From Rugosibacter aromaticivorans (GTDB lineage: Bacteria > Pseudomonadota > Gammaproteobacteria > Burkholderiales > Rhodocyclaceae): DNA of 64,000 nt. The notes under the pieces are model-generated. The model had not been told where the DNA came from. It ran no database searches and saw only the letters and a program-made list of their open reading frames with translations. Each line of letters opens with the position of its first letter. The stretch's first letter is position 1. Below, piece by piece: positions 46,004 to 56,030 of the stretch. The position numbers and the translations under genes are program-made. The stretch is taken from assembly GCF_000934545.1 (NCBI RefSeq), contig NZ_CP010554.1:806001-870000 (forward strand), read 5' to 3'.

Positions 46004-46828
46004 ATGTCTACACAAGTAGTTATCAAAGGCCCGGAGCGTACAGAAGTCGTCAAGGCCTGGAATGATCAGATAGATGTTCGTGTCAAAATTGCGGGTAGCG
46101 GTCCGGCATTGGTTTATCTTCACCCTGCCGCTGGTTTGTACTGGGATCAGTTTCTCGACAGGCTGGCTGAAACCCACACGGTCTATGCACCCGAAATGCC
46201 GGGGACAACCTTTGGCGACCCGTATGCCATTCACAAGGTGGATACCTTTCTTGATCTCGTGCTTATTTACGAGGAAGTTCTGCGCAAGTTAGGCCTCAAG
46301 CGTCCCGTAGCCATCGGCCAGTCTTTTGGCGGCATGTTGATGTGTGATCTGGCAGCGCATTTTCAGGATATTTTCAGCAAGATCATCCCGCTCGACCCCG
46401 CTGGTTTGTGGCGCGATGACATTCCGGTGCTGACCAATCAATTGTATCTTGATCAGCCGCAGAACCTGCCGAGTTATCTTTTTCTCGACCCCTCCATTCC
46501 CGCCGCGCAGGCCATGTTCACCCCGCCTGCTGATCCTGAAATGATGGTCAAGCATATAGCGCACACCGTATGGTCGCTGGGCTGCGTTGCCAAATTCATC
46601 TGGCCTTTCCCCGATCAAGGGTTGGCCAAGCGGATTCACCGGATTAATGTGCCTACGCTCATTATCTGGGGCAGGCAGGATAAACTCATCCCCGTGGCTT
46701 ACGCTGAGGAGTTTCAAAAGCGTATTGCGAATTCTCGCGTTGAGATCATCGATCAATCAGGCCATATTCCGCAAATGGAGCAGTTGGATAAAACACTGGC
46801 CTTGGTCAAGGCATTTATTGCTCGCTAG
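46004..46828 (+). CDS. Alpha/beta-fold hydrolase
   Basis: 274 residues from ATG 46004, preceded by AGGAGAA. Nucleophile elbow G-Q-S-F-G-G (Ser), acid in IIWGRQDKLIP, and catalytic His in QSGHIPQMEQ. This order and size fit meta-cleavage-product hydrolases, epoxide hydrolases and related esterases. In an aromatic island a C-C bond hydrolase acting on the ring-cleavage product is the first guess, but an ester or lactone made by the upstream luciferase-like monooxygenase is equally possible. Confidence 0.85.
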   Translation: MSTQVVIKGPERTEVVKAWNDQIDVRVKIAGSGPALVYLHPAAGLYWDQFLDRLAETHTVYAPEMPGTTFGDPYAIHKVDTFLDLVLIYEEVLRKLGLKRPVAIGQSFGGMLMCDLAAHFQDIFSKIIPLDPAGLWRDDIPVLTNQLYLDQPQNLPSYLFLDPSIPAAQAMFTPPADPEMMVKHIAHTVWSLGCVAKFIWPFPDQGLAKRIHRINVPTLIIWGRQDKLIPVAYAEEFQKRIANSRVEIIDQSGHIPQMEQLDKTLALVKAFIAR

Positions 46829-46839
46829 AGTCCTGATTT

Positions 46840-47850
46840 ATGGAAACTGGTTTTTCGATCAAGGTTGATGGTACAGGTGAAGAATTCTCTGTTGTTAACG
46901 ACACCCTTCTTGGCGCAGCCTTGCGCCAAGGCATGGGCTTCCCTTACGAATGCAACTCGGGCGGGTGTGGTAGTTGCATGTTTGAAGTGGTTTCCGGCGA
47001 TGTTAAAGAGCTATGGCCTGAAGCGCCAGGGCTTTCGGCGCGGGCTCGTGAGCGAGGTCGGCGATTGGCCTGTCAGTGTGAGCCGACCAGTGACTGCGTC
47101 ATCAAGGTACGGCTAAAAAGTGACTATGTGCCATTGCATCGTCCGGCACGAGTGGCAGCCACTTTGGTTGAAGCACGTAAACTCACGCACGATTTAACTG
47201 AGTTTTGCTTCCAGGCGCCCGAACCGGCAGCTTTCCTGCCAGGGCAGTTTGCCTTGTTGCATCTGCCGGGCGTTGAGGGTGCGAGAGCTTATTCCATGTC
47301 CAATTTGCCCATAGATGGCGGCACCTGGAATTTCATTATCCGACACGTACCCAAGGGTAGGGGTACCGGTGTGCTGTTTACTCAGCTTAAAACAGGCGAT
47401 CAAATCGAAATTGATGGCCCGTATGGCTTGGCTTATCTTCGTCCCGAAAGTCCGCGTGATATTGTTTGTATTGGTGGCGGCTCTGGCCTTTCGCCTATGG
47501 TCTCGATCGTGCGTGCCGCTGTGCGCGATCCTCGTTTGGCGAATCGAAAAATCACCTTTTTCTATGGCGCGCGCACCCCTAATGACCTGTGCATCGAAGC
47601 GCTTCTTGCGCGTGATCCGCTCATGGCCGAACGTGCAACCATCATTCCCGCGATATCCACACCTACTGAGGGCTGGCAAGGCGATCAAGGCTTCATTCAT
47701 GAAGTCATGCAGCAAAAACTGATTCAAGGCTTTGAAAATTACGAGTTTTACTGTTGTGGCCCGCCGCCAATGACAGACGCAATTCAGCGGTTATTGCTGC
47801 TGGACAAGCGGGTACCAGCGCAGCAATTGCATTTCGACCGTTTTTATTAA
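46840..47850 (+). CDS. Ferredoxin reductase with N-terminal plant-type [2Fe-2S] domain
   Basis: 336 residues. The N-terminal ferredoxin domain has CNSGGCGSCMFEV and RLACQCEP. The FAD-binding domain follows (ARAYSMSNLPID, ~150), then an NAD-binding domain (VCIGGGSGLSPM, ~205; FYCCGPPPMTDA, ~304). This is the NahAa/class III reductase layout. It takes electrons from NAD(P)H and delivers them to the Rieske ferredoxin at 44248. It begins 11 bases after the hydrolase gene. All cofactor motifs are complete. Confidence 0.93.
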   Translation: METGFSIKVDGTGEEFSVVNDTLLGAALRQGMGFPYECNSGGCGSCMFEVVSGDVKELWPEAPGLSARARERGRRLACQCEPTSDCVIKVRLKSDYVPLHRPARVAATLVEARKLTHDLTEFCFQAPEPAAFLPGQFALLHLPGVEGARAYSMSNLPIDGGTWNFIIRHVPKGRGTGVLFTQLKTGDQIEIDGPYGLAYLRPESPRDIVCIGGGSGLSPMVSIVRAAVRDPRLANRKITFFYGARTPNDLCIEALLARDPLMAERATIIPAISTPTEGWQGDQGFIHEVMQQKLIQGFENYEFYCCGPPPMTDAIQRLLLLDKRVPAQQLHFDRFY

Positions 47851-47871
47851 AATTCTTAAGGAGATTTACAA

Positions 47872-48876
47872 ATGAGTAACACCTCTCGCGTGTTGTCTGT
47901 TAACGACATTAATGGTGCTTGGGCCATTATGCCCACACCCGCCAAGCCTGGTGCCGATGATTGGCGCATGACGGATACCGTTGATCTGGATGAAGTGGCA
48001 CGCGTTGCTGAAGAGCTGGTAAAGTCAGGTGTCAATGGCATTCTTTCGTTAGGTACGTTTGGTGAAGGTGCTTCACTCACATGGGAAGAAAAACGTAAAG
48101 TCATTGGCACGATGGTCGAGACCGTGCGTGGGCGTGTGCCTTACTTCTGCGGCACCACCACCACTAACACGCGCGACACGATTCAGCAAACCAAAGAAGC
48201 CTACGATATCGGTGCGGATGGCACCATGCTGGGCTTGCCTATGTGGCAGATTTGCGATACCAAAAGTGCCGTACGCTTCTACCATGATGTCGCAGAAGCT
48301 GTGCCGGATATGTCGATCGCGGTTTATGCCAATCCCGAAGCCTTTAAATTTGATTTTCCACGGCCTTTCTGGGCGCAGGTCGCCGATATCCCGCAGGTGG
48401 TTACCTGCAAATATATCGGCGTTGCTACCCTTTATCTCGACCTGATGTTAACCAAAGGGAAAATCCGCTTCCTGCCGATCGATATGGACTATGTTCCAGC
48501 GGCAAGAATTGATCCGGAAAATATTACCGCCTTCTGGACGAGTGGCACAAACTGTGGCCCGCTGCCTGCGTTGCACCTGCGTGATGAAGTGATCAAAGCG
48601 AAACAAACCGGTGACTGGACGAAAGCCACCGAGTTGCAAAATGCCATCCTCCATACCGCCCAAACGCTAATGCCGAATGGCTCATTCAAGGAATTCTCGA
48701 CCTACAACGTCCAACTCGAAAAAGCGCGTTTCAACGCCGGCGGGTGGATGAACGCCGGTCCCGCGCGACCGCCGTATCGCTTTGATAGCGTACCGGAATC
48801 CTATCTTGAAGGTGCGCGCATCTCTGGCCAGCGCTGGGCTGAGTTGCACAAGAAACTGAGCCAGCAAGGCAACTGA
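47872..48876 (+). CDS. nahE: trans-o-hydroxybenzylidenepyruvate hydratase-aldolase
   Basis: 334 residues, DapA-type class I aldolase. The stretch [58 protein letters not shown] and [16 protein letters not shown] closely matches known NahE. The Schiff-base lysine is in [10 protein letters not shown]. It cleaves hydroxybenzylidenepyruvate to salicylaldehyde and pyruvate in naphthalene degradation, or acts on an analogous side-chain compound from a related polycyclic substrate. It lies 21 bases after the reductase gene, with AAGGAG upstream. Confidence 0.9.
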   Translation: MSNTSRVLSVNDINGAWAIMPTPAKPGADDWRMTDTVDLDEVARVAEELVKSGVNGILSLGTFGEGASLTWEEKRKVIGTMVETVRGRVPYFCGTTTTNTRDTIQQTKEAYDIGADGTMLGLPMWQICDTKSAVRFYHDVAEAVPDMSIAVYANPEAFKFDFPRPFWAQVADIPQVVTCKYIGVATLYLDLMLTKGKIRFLPIDMDYVPAARIDPENITAFWTSGTNCGPLPALHLRDEVIKAKQTGDWTKATELQNAILHTAQTLMPNGSFKEFSTYNVQLEKARFNAGGWMNAGPARPPYRFDSVPESYLEGARISGQRWAELHKKLSQQGN

Positions 48877-48904
48877 TTGCGGACGCTGAGGAGACACCAT
48901 TCCA

Positions 48905-49504
48905 ATGAAAAAACATCTCGACTTCTACTTCGATTTCCTGAGCCCGTTCGCCTATTTGGCAGAAACGCAGATCGGTGCCATCGCCGATCGTTTCGGACTC
49001 GAGCTGTGTTACAAACCGATTGACCTCCAGGCCGCCAAGCTTGCCGCCGGTAACAACGGCCCCTCCAATCGCCAGGTCCCCCCCAAATTGCGCTATCTGA
49101 CGACCGATATGGAACGCTGGGCCCAGCGTTACAACGTACCGCTTAAATTTCCGCCCACTTATGCTTCCGAGCGGGCCAATCGCGGCACTTTCTATGCAAT
49201 CGACCGTGGCCAGCAACGCGACTACGTCCATCGCCTGTATTTGGCTGTCTGGGGGCAGGGCGAGGATATGTCTGACGAGGCTGTTTTACGCAAGATCGCC
49301 GTCAGTCTCGGCTGGTCGGGTGATGAGTTTCTCGCCTATACGCAAGGTGAGGATTCCGCCCGCCGTTATAACGAAATCAACAAAGAGGCCCACGCCCGCG
49401 GTGTCTTCGGCGTGCCTGCCATGTTCGTCGGCAACGAGATGTGGTGGGGTAACGACCGTCTGCAATTCCTGACAGAGTATCTCGAATCGTACGTGTCCCG
49501 CTGA
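48905..49504 (+). CDS. nahD: 2-hydroxychromene-2-carboxylate isomerase
   Basis: 199 residues, kappa-GST/DsbA-like fold: DFYFDFLSPFAYLAE with the catalytic Ser, RRYNEINKEAHARGVFGVPAMFVGNEMWWGNDRL at the C-terminus in overlapping parts. The enzyme uses glutathione to isomerise the chromene carboxylate formed after ring cleavage of dihydroxynaphthalene, giving the NahE substrate. Direct adjacency to nahE strengthens the call. A general 2-hydroxychromene-like or maleylpyruvate-type substrate cannot be ruled out. Confidence 0.9.
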   Translation: MKKHLDFYFDFLSPFAYLAETQIGAIADRFGLELCYKPIDLQAAKLAAGNNGPSNRQVPPKLRYLTTDMERWAQRYNVPLKFPPTYASERANRGTFYAIDRGQQRDYVHRLYLAVWGQGEDMSDEAVLRKIAVSLGWSGDEFLAYTQGEDSARRYNEINKEAHARGVFGVPAMFVGNEMWWGNDRLQFLTEYLESYVSR

Positions 49505-49567
49505 CGGCTGCTGTTCCCAACAGCAAAGCATATTCTTTCCCAAGACGAAGAAGAGAGGAGCCCTATC

Positions 49568-50902
49568 ATGTTAAATATTGAAAGTCTGGTCGATGTTCGT
49601 AATGGCACGCAAGCCAAACGAATTTTCTGGGATGAAGAAATTTATCAGCTTGAACTCGAGCGAATTTTTGATCGTTGCTGGCTATTTCTCACCCACGACA
49701 GCCTGATTCCTAATCCGGGTGATTTCACTACGGCCATCATGGGTGAAGACGAAGTCATCGTCGTTCGCCAAATGAATGGCGGCGTCAAGGCATTCCTCAA
49801 TGTATGCGCTCACCGTGGCACGCGGGTTTGCTCAGCTGAAGCCGGCAATACCCGCGCATTTACCTGTACTTACCACGGCTGGGCCTACGGTCTGGATGGC
49901 TCGTTGCAGGCAGTACCCTTCGAAAACGAATTTTATAAAGGGGTACTCGACAAATCGACTCACGGCTTGACCGAAATTCGTGCCGAAAATTATATGGGCT
50001 TTTGGTATGGGAACTTTGACCAGCAAGCGCCTAGCCTGTACGACTACCTTGGCGAATTCCGCTTCTATCTTGATGTCTGGATGGATTCAACGGGTGGCGC
50101 TGAACTCGTCGGTCCTCCATCGCGTAGTTTGCTGAAATGCAACTGGAAAACACCGGCAGAAAATTTTGTCGGTGATGCCTACCACGTCGGCTGGACCCAT
50201 GCCGCCTCGTTAAGTGTGCTCGGAGGTGAGCTCTCCGCCATGTCTGGCAACAAAATGGTGCCGCCTGCCGGTGCTGGCGTTCAGATTACCACCCGTTTTG
50301 GCCACGGCCTCGGTATTCTTACCGATGCTGGTCCCGCCTTGCTCGGTGGTAAAGCGGGCGATATGGCACGCAAATGGTACGGTGAAAACCGCAAAAAAGT
50401 AGCAGAAAAAATGGGCAAGACGCGTGGCGGGTATTACGGCAGCCACTTCAATTCGACCGTATTCCCTAATAACTCCTATCTGTGGGGCACCAATACCTTC
50501 AAGGTATGGGCGCCACGCGGCCCGCATCACATTGAAGTATTTACCTGGGGTATTGTTGAAAAGAACATGCCCGATGAGTTGAAAGAAGCCATTCTGGACA
50601 TGGCAACCCGCACCTTTGGCACGGCCGGCATGCTCGAGGGGGACGATGCCGACAACATGGAATCCATGACCCATCTCAACCGTGGGCGACAGATACGTAA
50701 AGGTCGGCTTAATGCGCAAATGGGTCTGGGGGACGATAAGGTGGATCAAGAAAGTGGCGCAATCATCGGCCCTTCATCGGTGGGCGAAACATCCTATCGG
50801 GGGTACTACCGCGCCTATCGCGAATACCTGATGGCAAAAGACTGGGATGAATTGCTCAACAAAGATCCGGATGCGTGGAAGCGTGAGTTTTTAGGCCGGT
50901 AA
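49568..50902 (+). CDS. Aromatic ring-hydroxylating dioxygenase alpha subunit 1 (NahAc-like)
   Basis: 444 residues. Rieske motifs CAHRGTRVC and CTYHGWAYG. The catalytic iron site is [12 protein letters not shown] (the two His) with a late Asp in [10 protein letters not shown]. Many stretches parallel NahAc ([29 protein letters not shown]), supporting a naphthalene-type cis-dihydroxylation of a polycyclic or bicyclic aromatic. Forms an alpha3beta3 hexamer with the next gene. Preceded by GAGAGGAG. Complete. Confidence 0.95.
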   Translation: MLNIESLVDVRNGTQAKRIFWDEEIYQLELERIFDRCWLFLTHDSLIPNPGDFTTAIMGEDEVIVVRQMNGGVKAFLNVCAHRGTRVCSAEAGNTRAFTCTYHGWAYGLDGSLQAVPFENEFYKGVLDKSTHGLTEIRAENYMGFWYGNFDQQAPSLYDYLGEFRFYLDVWMDSTGGAELVGPPSRSLLKCNWKTPAENFVGDAYHVGWTHAASLSVLGGELSAMSGNKMVPPAGAGVQITTRFGHGLGILTDAGPALLGGKAGDMARKWYGENRKKVAEKMGKTRGGYYGSHFNSTVFPNNSYLWGTNTFKVWAPRGPHHIEVFTWGIVEKNMPDELKEAILDMATRTFGTAGMLEGDDADNMESMTHLNRGRQIRKGRLNAQMGLGDDKVDQESGAIIGPSSVGETSYRGYYRAYREYLMAKDWDELLNKDPDAWKREFLGR

Positions 50903-50947
50903 TAATTTTTATCAATCACTCAGCGCCAAAAAAAAGAAGGAGTTCGC

Positions 50948-51472
50948 ATGGACGCATTAAAATCCGTAACGCATGATATTTACCATGAAATCGAGCAGAC
51001 AATTTATCGCGAAGCGCGGTTGATTTGCGAAGAGAACCTGCGTGAATGGATTGACACCCTGATTGATAAAGACATTCTGTATCAAGCTGTCAATCGGCAG
51101 TTACGTTTTCGCAAGGACAATCGCTACACCGGCAAAGACAGCACCTATAGCCTGAACGAAAACTACTATTATCTTGAAATGCGCGTGAGACAAAGCGAAT
51201 CCCCCATGCAATGGACGGCTGACCCGCGTGAAATTGTGCGGCACTTCATCAACAACATGGAAGTCTATGAAGGTGAAAAGCCAGGCGAATATCGCGTGTT
51301 TACCAACTGCCTGGTAGTGCGCAACCGCCGCATCTATGAAGAAATGACCTACAGCTACTCACGTAAAGACATCTGGCGTCGTGATGGCAACGGCCAGCTG
51401 CGATTGCTGCATCGGTTGTGCGACATTGATGAGCGTTTTGTCACCGGTAAAAATCTCAACTTCATGTTGTAA
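50948..51472 (+). CDS. Aromatic ring-hydroxylating dioxygenase beta subunit 1
   Basis: 174 residues of the SnoaL/NTF2-like beta-subunit family: EARLICEENLREWIDTLID, LEMRVRQSESPMQWTADPRE, RHFINNMEVYEGEKPGEYRV, and DIDERFVTGKNLNFML at the end. Structural partner of the alpha subunit 45 bases upstream. A little shorter than NahAd at the N-terminus but ends normally. Confidence 0.93.
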   Translation: MDALKSVTHDIYHEIEQTIYREARLICEENLREWIDTLIDKDILYQAVNRQLRFRKDNRYTGKDSTYSLNENYYYLEMRVRQSESPMQWTADPREIVRHFINNMEVYEGEKPGEYRVFTNCLVVRNRRIYEEMTYSYSRKDIWRRDGNGQLRLLHRLCDIDERFVTGKNLNFML

Positions 51473-51719
51473 TTTGGCAACATGGTCAAAAAAATTGATT
51501 TAGTGACTTTTTTGATGTATTTTGCGCAACGTGACGGCTTATCTGTTATGGCAATGTAAAAAGTAAGTAGAAAAAAGCGGGAGATGAGGTGTTTTGTTAG
51601 GCTGTTTTCGTTGGACTTCAATTCATGGCAGTCAACAAAACAAAGTAAGCACAGTAAGTTTCAACCAAGCTCGCACGCTGTTAAGTGCGACTAATTTTTA
51701 ACCTCAGGAGGGGAAGTTA

Positions 51720-53780
51720 ATGACTCAGAAACGACACGAAAAGTCGGCGCTGGTGACCCGGTGGCTGCGTGCCAGCCTCGTTCCATTGCTGTTGACCAGT
51801 TTCGGTATCCCGGCAGTGCATGCCGATGAATTGCCAACGCTGAATGATAGCGAAACCAAAATCTATTACGAAAACGACACGCGCATGCGCGGCAAGGATG
51901 CCACCGGCAATCGCGTCGGGCTATCCAAATTTCGTAATACCCTGAAGGTTGAACACAAGCGCGAACTCGGTGATGGCTGGTCTTTCAAAGGCATCTTCCG
52001 CGGAACGTACGATGGCGTGTATGACCTGAATGACGAAGAGTATGGCAAGAATGCCGGTGGCGCTATCAACATGGCTGAGTCGTCTGGCGTCAGTAATTTC
52101 TTTGGGGTACCCGGCGCAACAGCAACCACAGCGCCTTATGGCGGTTCAGCGATTGCTATCCCGGCAAACGCGCCAGGCGGTTCTTTTGGCTTGCCTCCAT
52201 TCTACCTTGGGTTTACAGGTCAGCAGGACTCAACGCCTGCCAGCAACCCCAATCAGGGTCTACAACATGTAGGGCAGCGCTGGAATACAGCCTATCAGGA
52301 TGCGAATGGTTTTGGTCAGCTTGATTTGGCCGTTCCCGTCCGCCCCTGCGATGTCGATCGCCGTGGTTGTGCTGACTTTGGCGGTTATGGTGCGCTCACC
52401 AGCAACCAACTCAAGGCGCCAGAATTTAACGGTCGTCTCGATTTCATCCGCGAGTTCTATGCCCAGAAGACATGGGATCTGGATAGCGGCAAACAGTTCA
52501 ACGTGAAAGTCGGTAAGCAGCAGGTGGTCTGGGGTCGTAGTGACTTGTTCCGCGTGCTGGACGTGATCAATCCGATGGATTATTCGCGCAACAGCATCTA
52601 TGACGAGTTTGAGGATATCCGCATCCCGATGTGGATTCTGCAAACCAATTACCGTATGGGTGCCAGCGACTCGCTTTCCGAGCGTAATTTGCAAGTGGTG
52701 TGGAATTTTGACCAGTTCCGTCCGAACAATCTCGGTCAGTGCGGTACGTCAAACGTCGCGCTTGATGCCGGTTGCTTCTTCCGCGCGATCAAAAGCCTGT
52801 GGGATTATGGTGGCACAATTGGTAACCTGGCACCGGCGGCAGCACTTGGTTTATTCCCTGGCCCAAGCGCCAGCCCCATTGGTGGTGTGGCTGTCACCCT
52901 GCCGAATCACTTTGCCGGTCTTCGTAACGTAGACCTGCCTGACTGGAAGTTTAAAAATACCCAGATCGGTACGCGTTTTGAAGGCGTGAGCAAGGATGGC
53001 ACGATCGCTTTCTCGCTCAATGCGTTGGCCGGTCGTTCGCAAATGCCCAGCCTGCACGCTATCCGGCCTGCTGCGCTGGCGTTTGATATGGTGTATCCAC
53101 GCATCAGCGTGCTCGGCGGCTCAATGGATTTCAATATTGAAGCACTGAATACTACGGTTCGTCTGGAAGGTGCACTCAGTCACGGCGAAGAATTTGTCGA
53201 TACACTTGAAAGTGGTATGTATTCCAGGCACAAGGTATGGCGCAGCGTGATTGGTCTGGATCGTGCGAGCCAGATCGATTGGATCAACCCTGAGCGTACC
53301 ACCTTGGTATCTGCGCAATTCTTCTGGCAGCATATCAATGGCTTCCAGGAAACAAGCGTTCCGTCGGCCGTTGGTGGCAGTCCTGTGAAAGAAGGTACAG
53401 TCGGCGTGAAGGATAATCATCTCTTCACTTTGGTGATCAGCGCGCAGTACATGCAAGATCGCTTGAACCCGAAATTTATCTTTGCGCGGGATATTGAAGC
53501 GCGTGCCAATGTCATCGAGCCGAATGTCACCTTCCTCTACAGCGATAAGCTGAAGTTCAAGGTGGGTGCCAACTACAAATGGCAGACAGGCAACATGGAT
53601 CGCTATGTCATGGCAGATGGCCGTGGTACCACGGGAACCCTGGCACCCAATGGCACGCCTCTTCCGTACGTGGATAGTGGCATAGGTGGGCTGGAAGCGC
53701 TCGGCCGCTTTAAAGCTGGCTCGATCGGTACAGCACATAAAGAAGATGAAATCTTCTTCAACATGCAATACCAGTTCTGA
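51720..53780 (+). CDS. DUF1302 family outer-membrane protein
   Basis: 686 residues with a signal peptide (cleavage near AVHA-DELPTL). Beta-rich, repeated aromatic-ended strands and a C-terminal strand ending in phenylalanine (FFNMQYQF) indicate an outer-membrane barrel. DUF1302 proteins are typically paired with DUF1329 proteins near catabolic genes for steroids, aromatics or other hydrophobic compounds. Uptake or export across the outer membrane is inferred. The N-terminal codons 7-15 (EKSALVTRW) come from a dispersed-repeat copy. The ATG has AGGAGGGGAA upstream. Confidence 0.85.
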   Translation: MTQKRHEKSALVTRWLRASLVPLLLTSFGIPAVHADELPTLNDSETKIYYENDTRMRGKDATGNRVGLSKFRNTLKVEHKRELGDGWSFKGIFRGTYDGVYDLNDEEYGKNAGGAINMAESSGVSNFFGVPGATATTAPYGGSAIAIPANAPGGSFGLPPFYLGFTGQQDSTPASNPNQGLQHVGQRWNTAYQDANGFGQLDLAVPVRPCDVDRRGCADFGGYGALTSNQLKAPEFNGRLDFIREFYAQKTWDLDSGKQFNVKVGKQQVVWGRSDLFRVLDVINPMDYSRNSIYDEFEDIRIPMWILQTNYRMGASDSLSERNLQVVWNFDQFRPNNLGQCGTSNVALDAGCFFRAIKSLWDYGGTIGNLAPAAALGLFPGPSASPIGGVAVTLPNHFAGLRNVDLPDWKFKNTQIGTRFEGVSKDGTIAFSLNALAGRSQMPSLHAIRPAALAFDMVYPRISVLGGSMDFNIEALNTTVRLEGALSHGEEFVDTLESGMYSRHKVWRSVIGLDRASQIDWINPERTTLVSAQFFWQHINGFQETSVPSAVGGSPVKEGTVGVKDNHLFTLVISAQYMQDRLNPKFIFARDIEARANVIEPNVTFLYSDKLKFKVGANYKWQTGNMDRYVMADGRGTTGTLAPNGTPLPYVDSGIGGLEALGRFKAGSIGTAHKEDEIFFNMQYQF
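51738..51765 (+). repeat. Dispersed short repeat, copy 6 (start of DUF1302 gene)
   Basis: Core AAAAGTCGGCGCTGG exact, tail TGACCCGGTGGC. It lies in codons 7-15, before the hydrophobic core of the signal peptide, read in a different frame from the copies in the methyltransferase and outer-membrane factor. Confidence 0.82.
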
Positions 53781-53805
53781 TTTTTTCTAATCAAATAAAG
53801 GAACC

Positions 53806-55113
53806 ATGATGAAACAGTTGAAAAAACACATGGCACCACTCATTACCAGTCTGGTGATGGGTGTTGTGGGTAGCGCATTTGCTGCCACGGATGCAGAAAT
53901 TGACGCATTCTTCCACCCCTACGCCAAGGGTTTCCCGACGGCCCCCGGGGTTAAAGAAGGGGTGGTCATTGATAAAACCAACGCCGATCAGTTCAAGGAT
54001 GTGCTGGCGCCCCAGGTTTACAATCAGATCAAAGCGGGGAATACCAGCATTCGTGTAGGCAAGAATTATTCTGATCCTGCACCTGCTGCCTATATCGCTG
54101 CCTCGAAAAAAACAGCAGCACAAGCCAAGGTGGCTTTTGGTCAGGGCAAGATCGAAGGCTATGCTGGTGGCATGCCCTTCCCGTATGAGCCATCAGCAAG
54201 TGACCCGAATGCAGCCGAAAAACTGGTGTGGAACAATCGCTATGGCCTCGAAGTGCCGGATGACATCAACGTTGACCCCTTCGTATGGGAATATCGCGAT
54301 GGCAATACCGGAAAAATCAACCGTACGGTGACTTTTGGTCCAGGCGCATTATCGAACACCCAGTTCCGTACCATCAATGCGCCGGTTAATTTGCCAGGAT
54401 CGGACGAGTTTTACAACTACATCAACCTTGTTGTGAAATCGCCACAGGATTTGAAGGATACGGCCGTATTGTTCAAACGTCGTGCGGATAGCTCACGGGA
54501 TGATGATGGCCAGCTCTATCTGGGCTTTCAGCGTCGTGCGCGCCGTCTATCCACAGCAGCCACGACAGACCCATTTTTGGGTTCCAACGTCATGATTGAG
54601 GAATTCCGTGGCTTTAATGGCAAAGTCAGTGACTTCACCTGGAAGTATCTGGGTACCAAGAATATTCTGGTGCCTTACTACTCGCACAACGATGCCAAAC
54701 TGCGGGATGACTACAAAACCGCTGACTGGCGTTATCCCGCATGGGGTGGCAAGGGTAGTTGTTGGGTAGAAGCGCCATGGAGTCTGCGTAAAGTCTATGT
54801 TGTGGATATGGTACCTAAGCGTGCAGATCACCCCGTTGGCCATCGTACATTGTATTTTGAGGCCGAATCCTTCTTCGGTGCCTTGAGCGAAGTGTATGAC
54901 CGCAAAGGCGAGTTCTGGAAGCTCTGGATGTTGGGTGTTGGCCATTCTTCTGGTCAGTTGCCGGCAGCTGCGAAAAAAGGTCGCTGGACATGGGATTCCG
55001 CTTCAGCCATCGATGTTCAGGCAAACCAGTGCACCACGCTGAACTTCCGCGTGTCGCTTGATCCGATTCCAGTTAGCGTCTATACGATTGAATATATTCG
55101 TTCGCGTCAATAA
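53806..55113 (+). CDS. DUF1329 family envelope protein
   Basis: 435 residues with a signal peptide (VMGVVGSAFAATDAEI). The body carries the DUF1329 pattern, e.g. YAGGMPFPYEPSASDPNAAE, LYLGFQRRARRLSTAATTDP and WVEAPWSLRKVYVVDMVPKR. The fold is LolA/LolB-like, so the protein may carry a lipid or hydrophobic ligand in the periplasm. It is 25 bases after the DUF1302 gene and clearly its partner. The terminator at 55130 follows. Confidence 0.88.
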   Translation: MMKQLKKHMAPLITSLVMGVVGSAFAATDAEIDAFFHPYAKGFPTAPGVKEGVVIDKTNADQFKDVLAPQVYNQIKAGNTSIRVGKNYSDPAPAAYIAASKKTAAQAKVAFGQGKIEGYAGGMPFPYEPSASDPNAAEKLVWNNRYGLEVPDDINVDPFVWEYRDGNTGKINRTVTFGPGALSNTQFRTINAPVNLPGSDEFYNYINLVVKSPQDLKDTAVLFKRRADSSRDDDGQLYLGFQRRARRLSTAATTDPFLGSNVMIEEFRGFNGKVSDFTWKYLGTKNILVPYYSHNDAKLRDDYKTADWRYPAWGGKGSCWVEAPWSLRKVYVVDMVPKRADHPVGHRTLYFEAESFFGALSEVYDRKGEFWKLWMLGVGHSSGQLPAAAKKGRWTWDSASAIDVQANQCTTLNFRVSLDPIPVSVYTIEYIRSRQ

Positions 55114-55129
55114 TCGGTTGGTTTAAACT

Positions 55130-55171
55130 ACCCAGGCCGCTTGCATCATTGCAGGTTGCCTGGGTTTTTTT
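55130..55171 (+). terminator. Rho-independent terminator
   Basis: Stem ACCCAGGC / GCCTGGGT with a 20-base loop followed by six Ts, 17 bases after the DUF1329 stop. The next gene starts only 18 bases later, so read-through or attenuation probably controls downstream expression. Confidence 0.8.
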
Positions 55172-55188
55172 ATTTCAAGGAGAAGAGC

Positions 55189-56004
55189 ATGGGTTGGTTA
55201 GAAAATGATGTGGCATTAATCAGCGGTGGTGGTTCCGGCTTGGGCCGCGCACTGGTTGAACGATTTATTCAAGAGGGTGCCCGCGTGGGCGTGATTGAGC
55301 GTGACGCGGCTAAAGTGCAAAAACTTGCTCAGGATTTTGGCGATAAGGTGTGCGTGACGCAGGGGGACATCACCCAGTATGCCGATAACGACAAGGCGGT
55401 CAAAGCCACTGTGACCAAGTTTGGCAAATTGGATACGTTTATTGCCAATGCCGGCATTTTTGATTTTTTCATGAAGCTCGCGCATACCGATGCCGACAAA
55501 ATCGGCCCGGCGTTTGACGAGCTCATGGCGGTAAACGTCAAAGGGGGCATTCTGGGCGTGAAGGCTGCCGTGCCGGAATTGCTCAAAACACGAGGTAATA
55601 TCATCTTTACCATCTCTAACGCCGGCTTTTATCCTGATGGTGGCGGCGTTATTTACACCGCATCCAAACACGCCTTGGTGGGTGTAGTCAAACAACTCGC
55701 CTATGAATTAGCCCCCAAAGTGCGCGTGAATGGCGTAGCGCCGGGTGGCATGAAAACCGAGCTGGGTGGCTTGAAGGCAACAGGCACGGAAGGCACCAAA
55801 CTGAATCAGCTGGATAATCTTGAAGACATGGTGAAACATATCACCCCGCTGCACGTTATGCCGTCGCCTGCGGATTATTGCGGGCCTTATGTGCTGCTGG
55901 CGTCGCGCGCGAATTCGTCGGCAACAACGGGTGCCTTTATCAATACGGATGGTGGTATCGGCATGCGCGGGTTTATGACGACTGCCGGTGGCGATGATCT
56001 ATAA
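55189..56004 (+). CDS. SDR-family cis-dihydrodiol dehydrogenase (NahB/BphB-like)
   Basis: 271 residues from ATG 55189 with AAGGAG upstream. Nucleotide motif SGGGSGLGRALVERF, NAG (TFIANAGIFDFF), Ser in ISNAGFYPDGG and YTASKHALVG (Tyr-x-x-x-Lys). This is the size and pattern of cis-dihydrodiol dehydrogenases, which rearomatise the dioxygenase product to a catechol-like diol using NAD. Position directly after the oxygenase/envelope block fits. Exact substrate is unknown. Confidence 0.88.
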   Translation: MGWLENDVALISGGGSGLGRALVERFIQEGARVGVIERDAAKVQKLAQDFGDKVCVTQGDITQYADNDKAVKATVTKFGKLDTFIANAGIFDFFMKLAHTDADKIGPAFDELMAVNVKGGILGVKAAVPELLKTRGNIIFTISNAGFYPDGGGVIYTASKHALVGVVKQLAYELAPKVRVNGVAPGGMKTELGGLKATGTEGTKLNQLDNLEDMVKHITPLHVMPSPADYCGPYVLLASRANSSATTGAFINTDGGIGMRGFMTTAGGDDL

Positions 56005-56030
56005 TCCATTAACGATAAAAGATATAAAGC

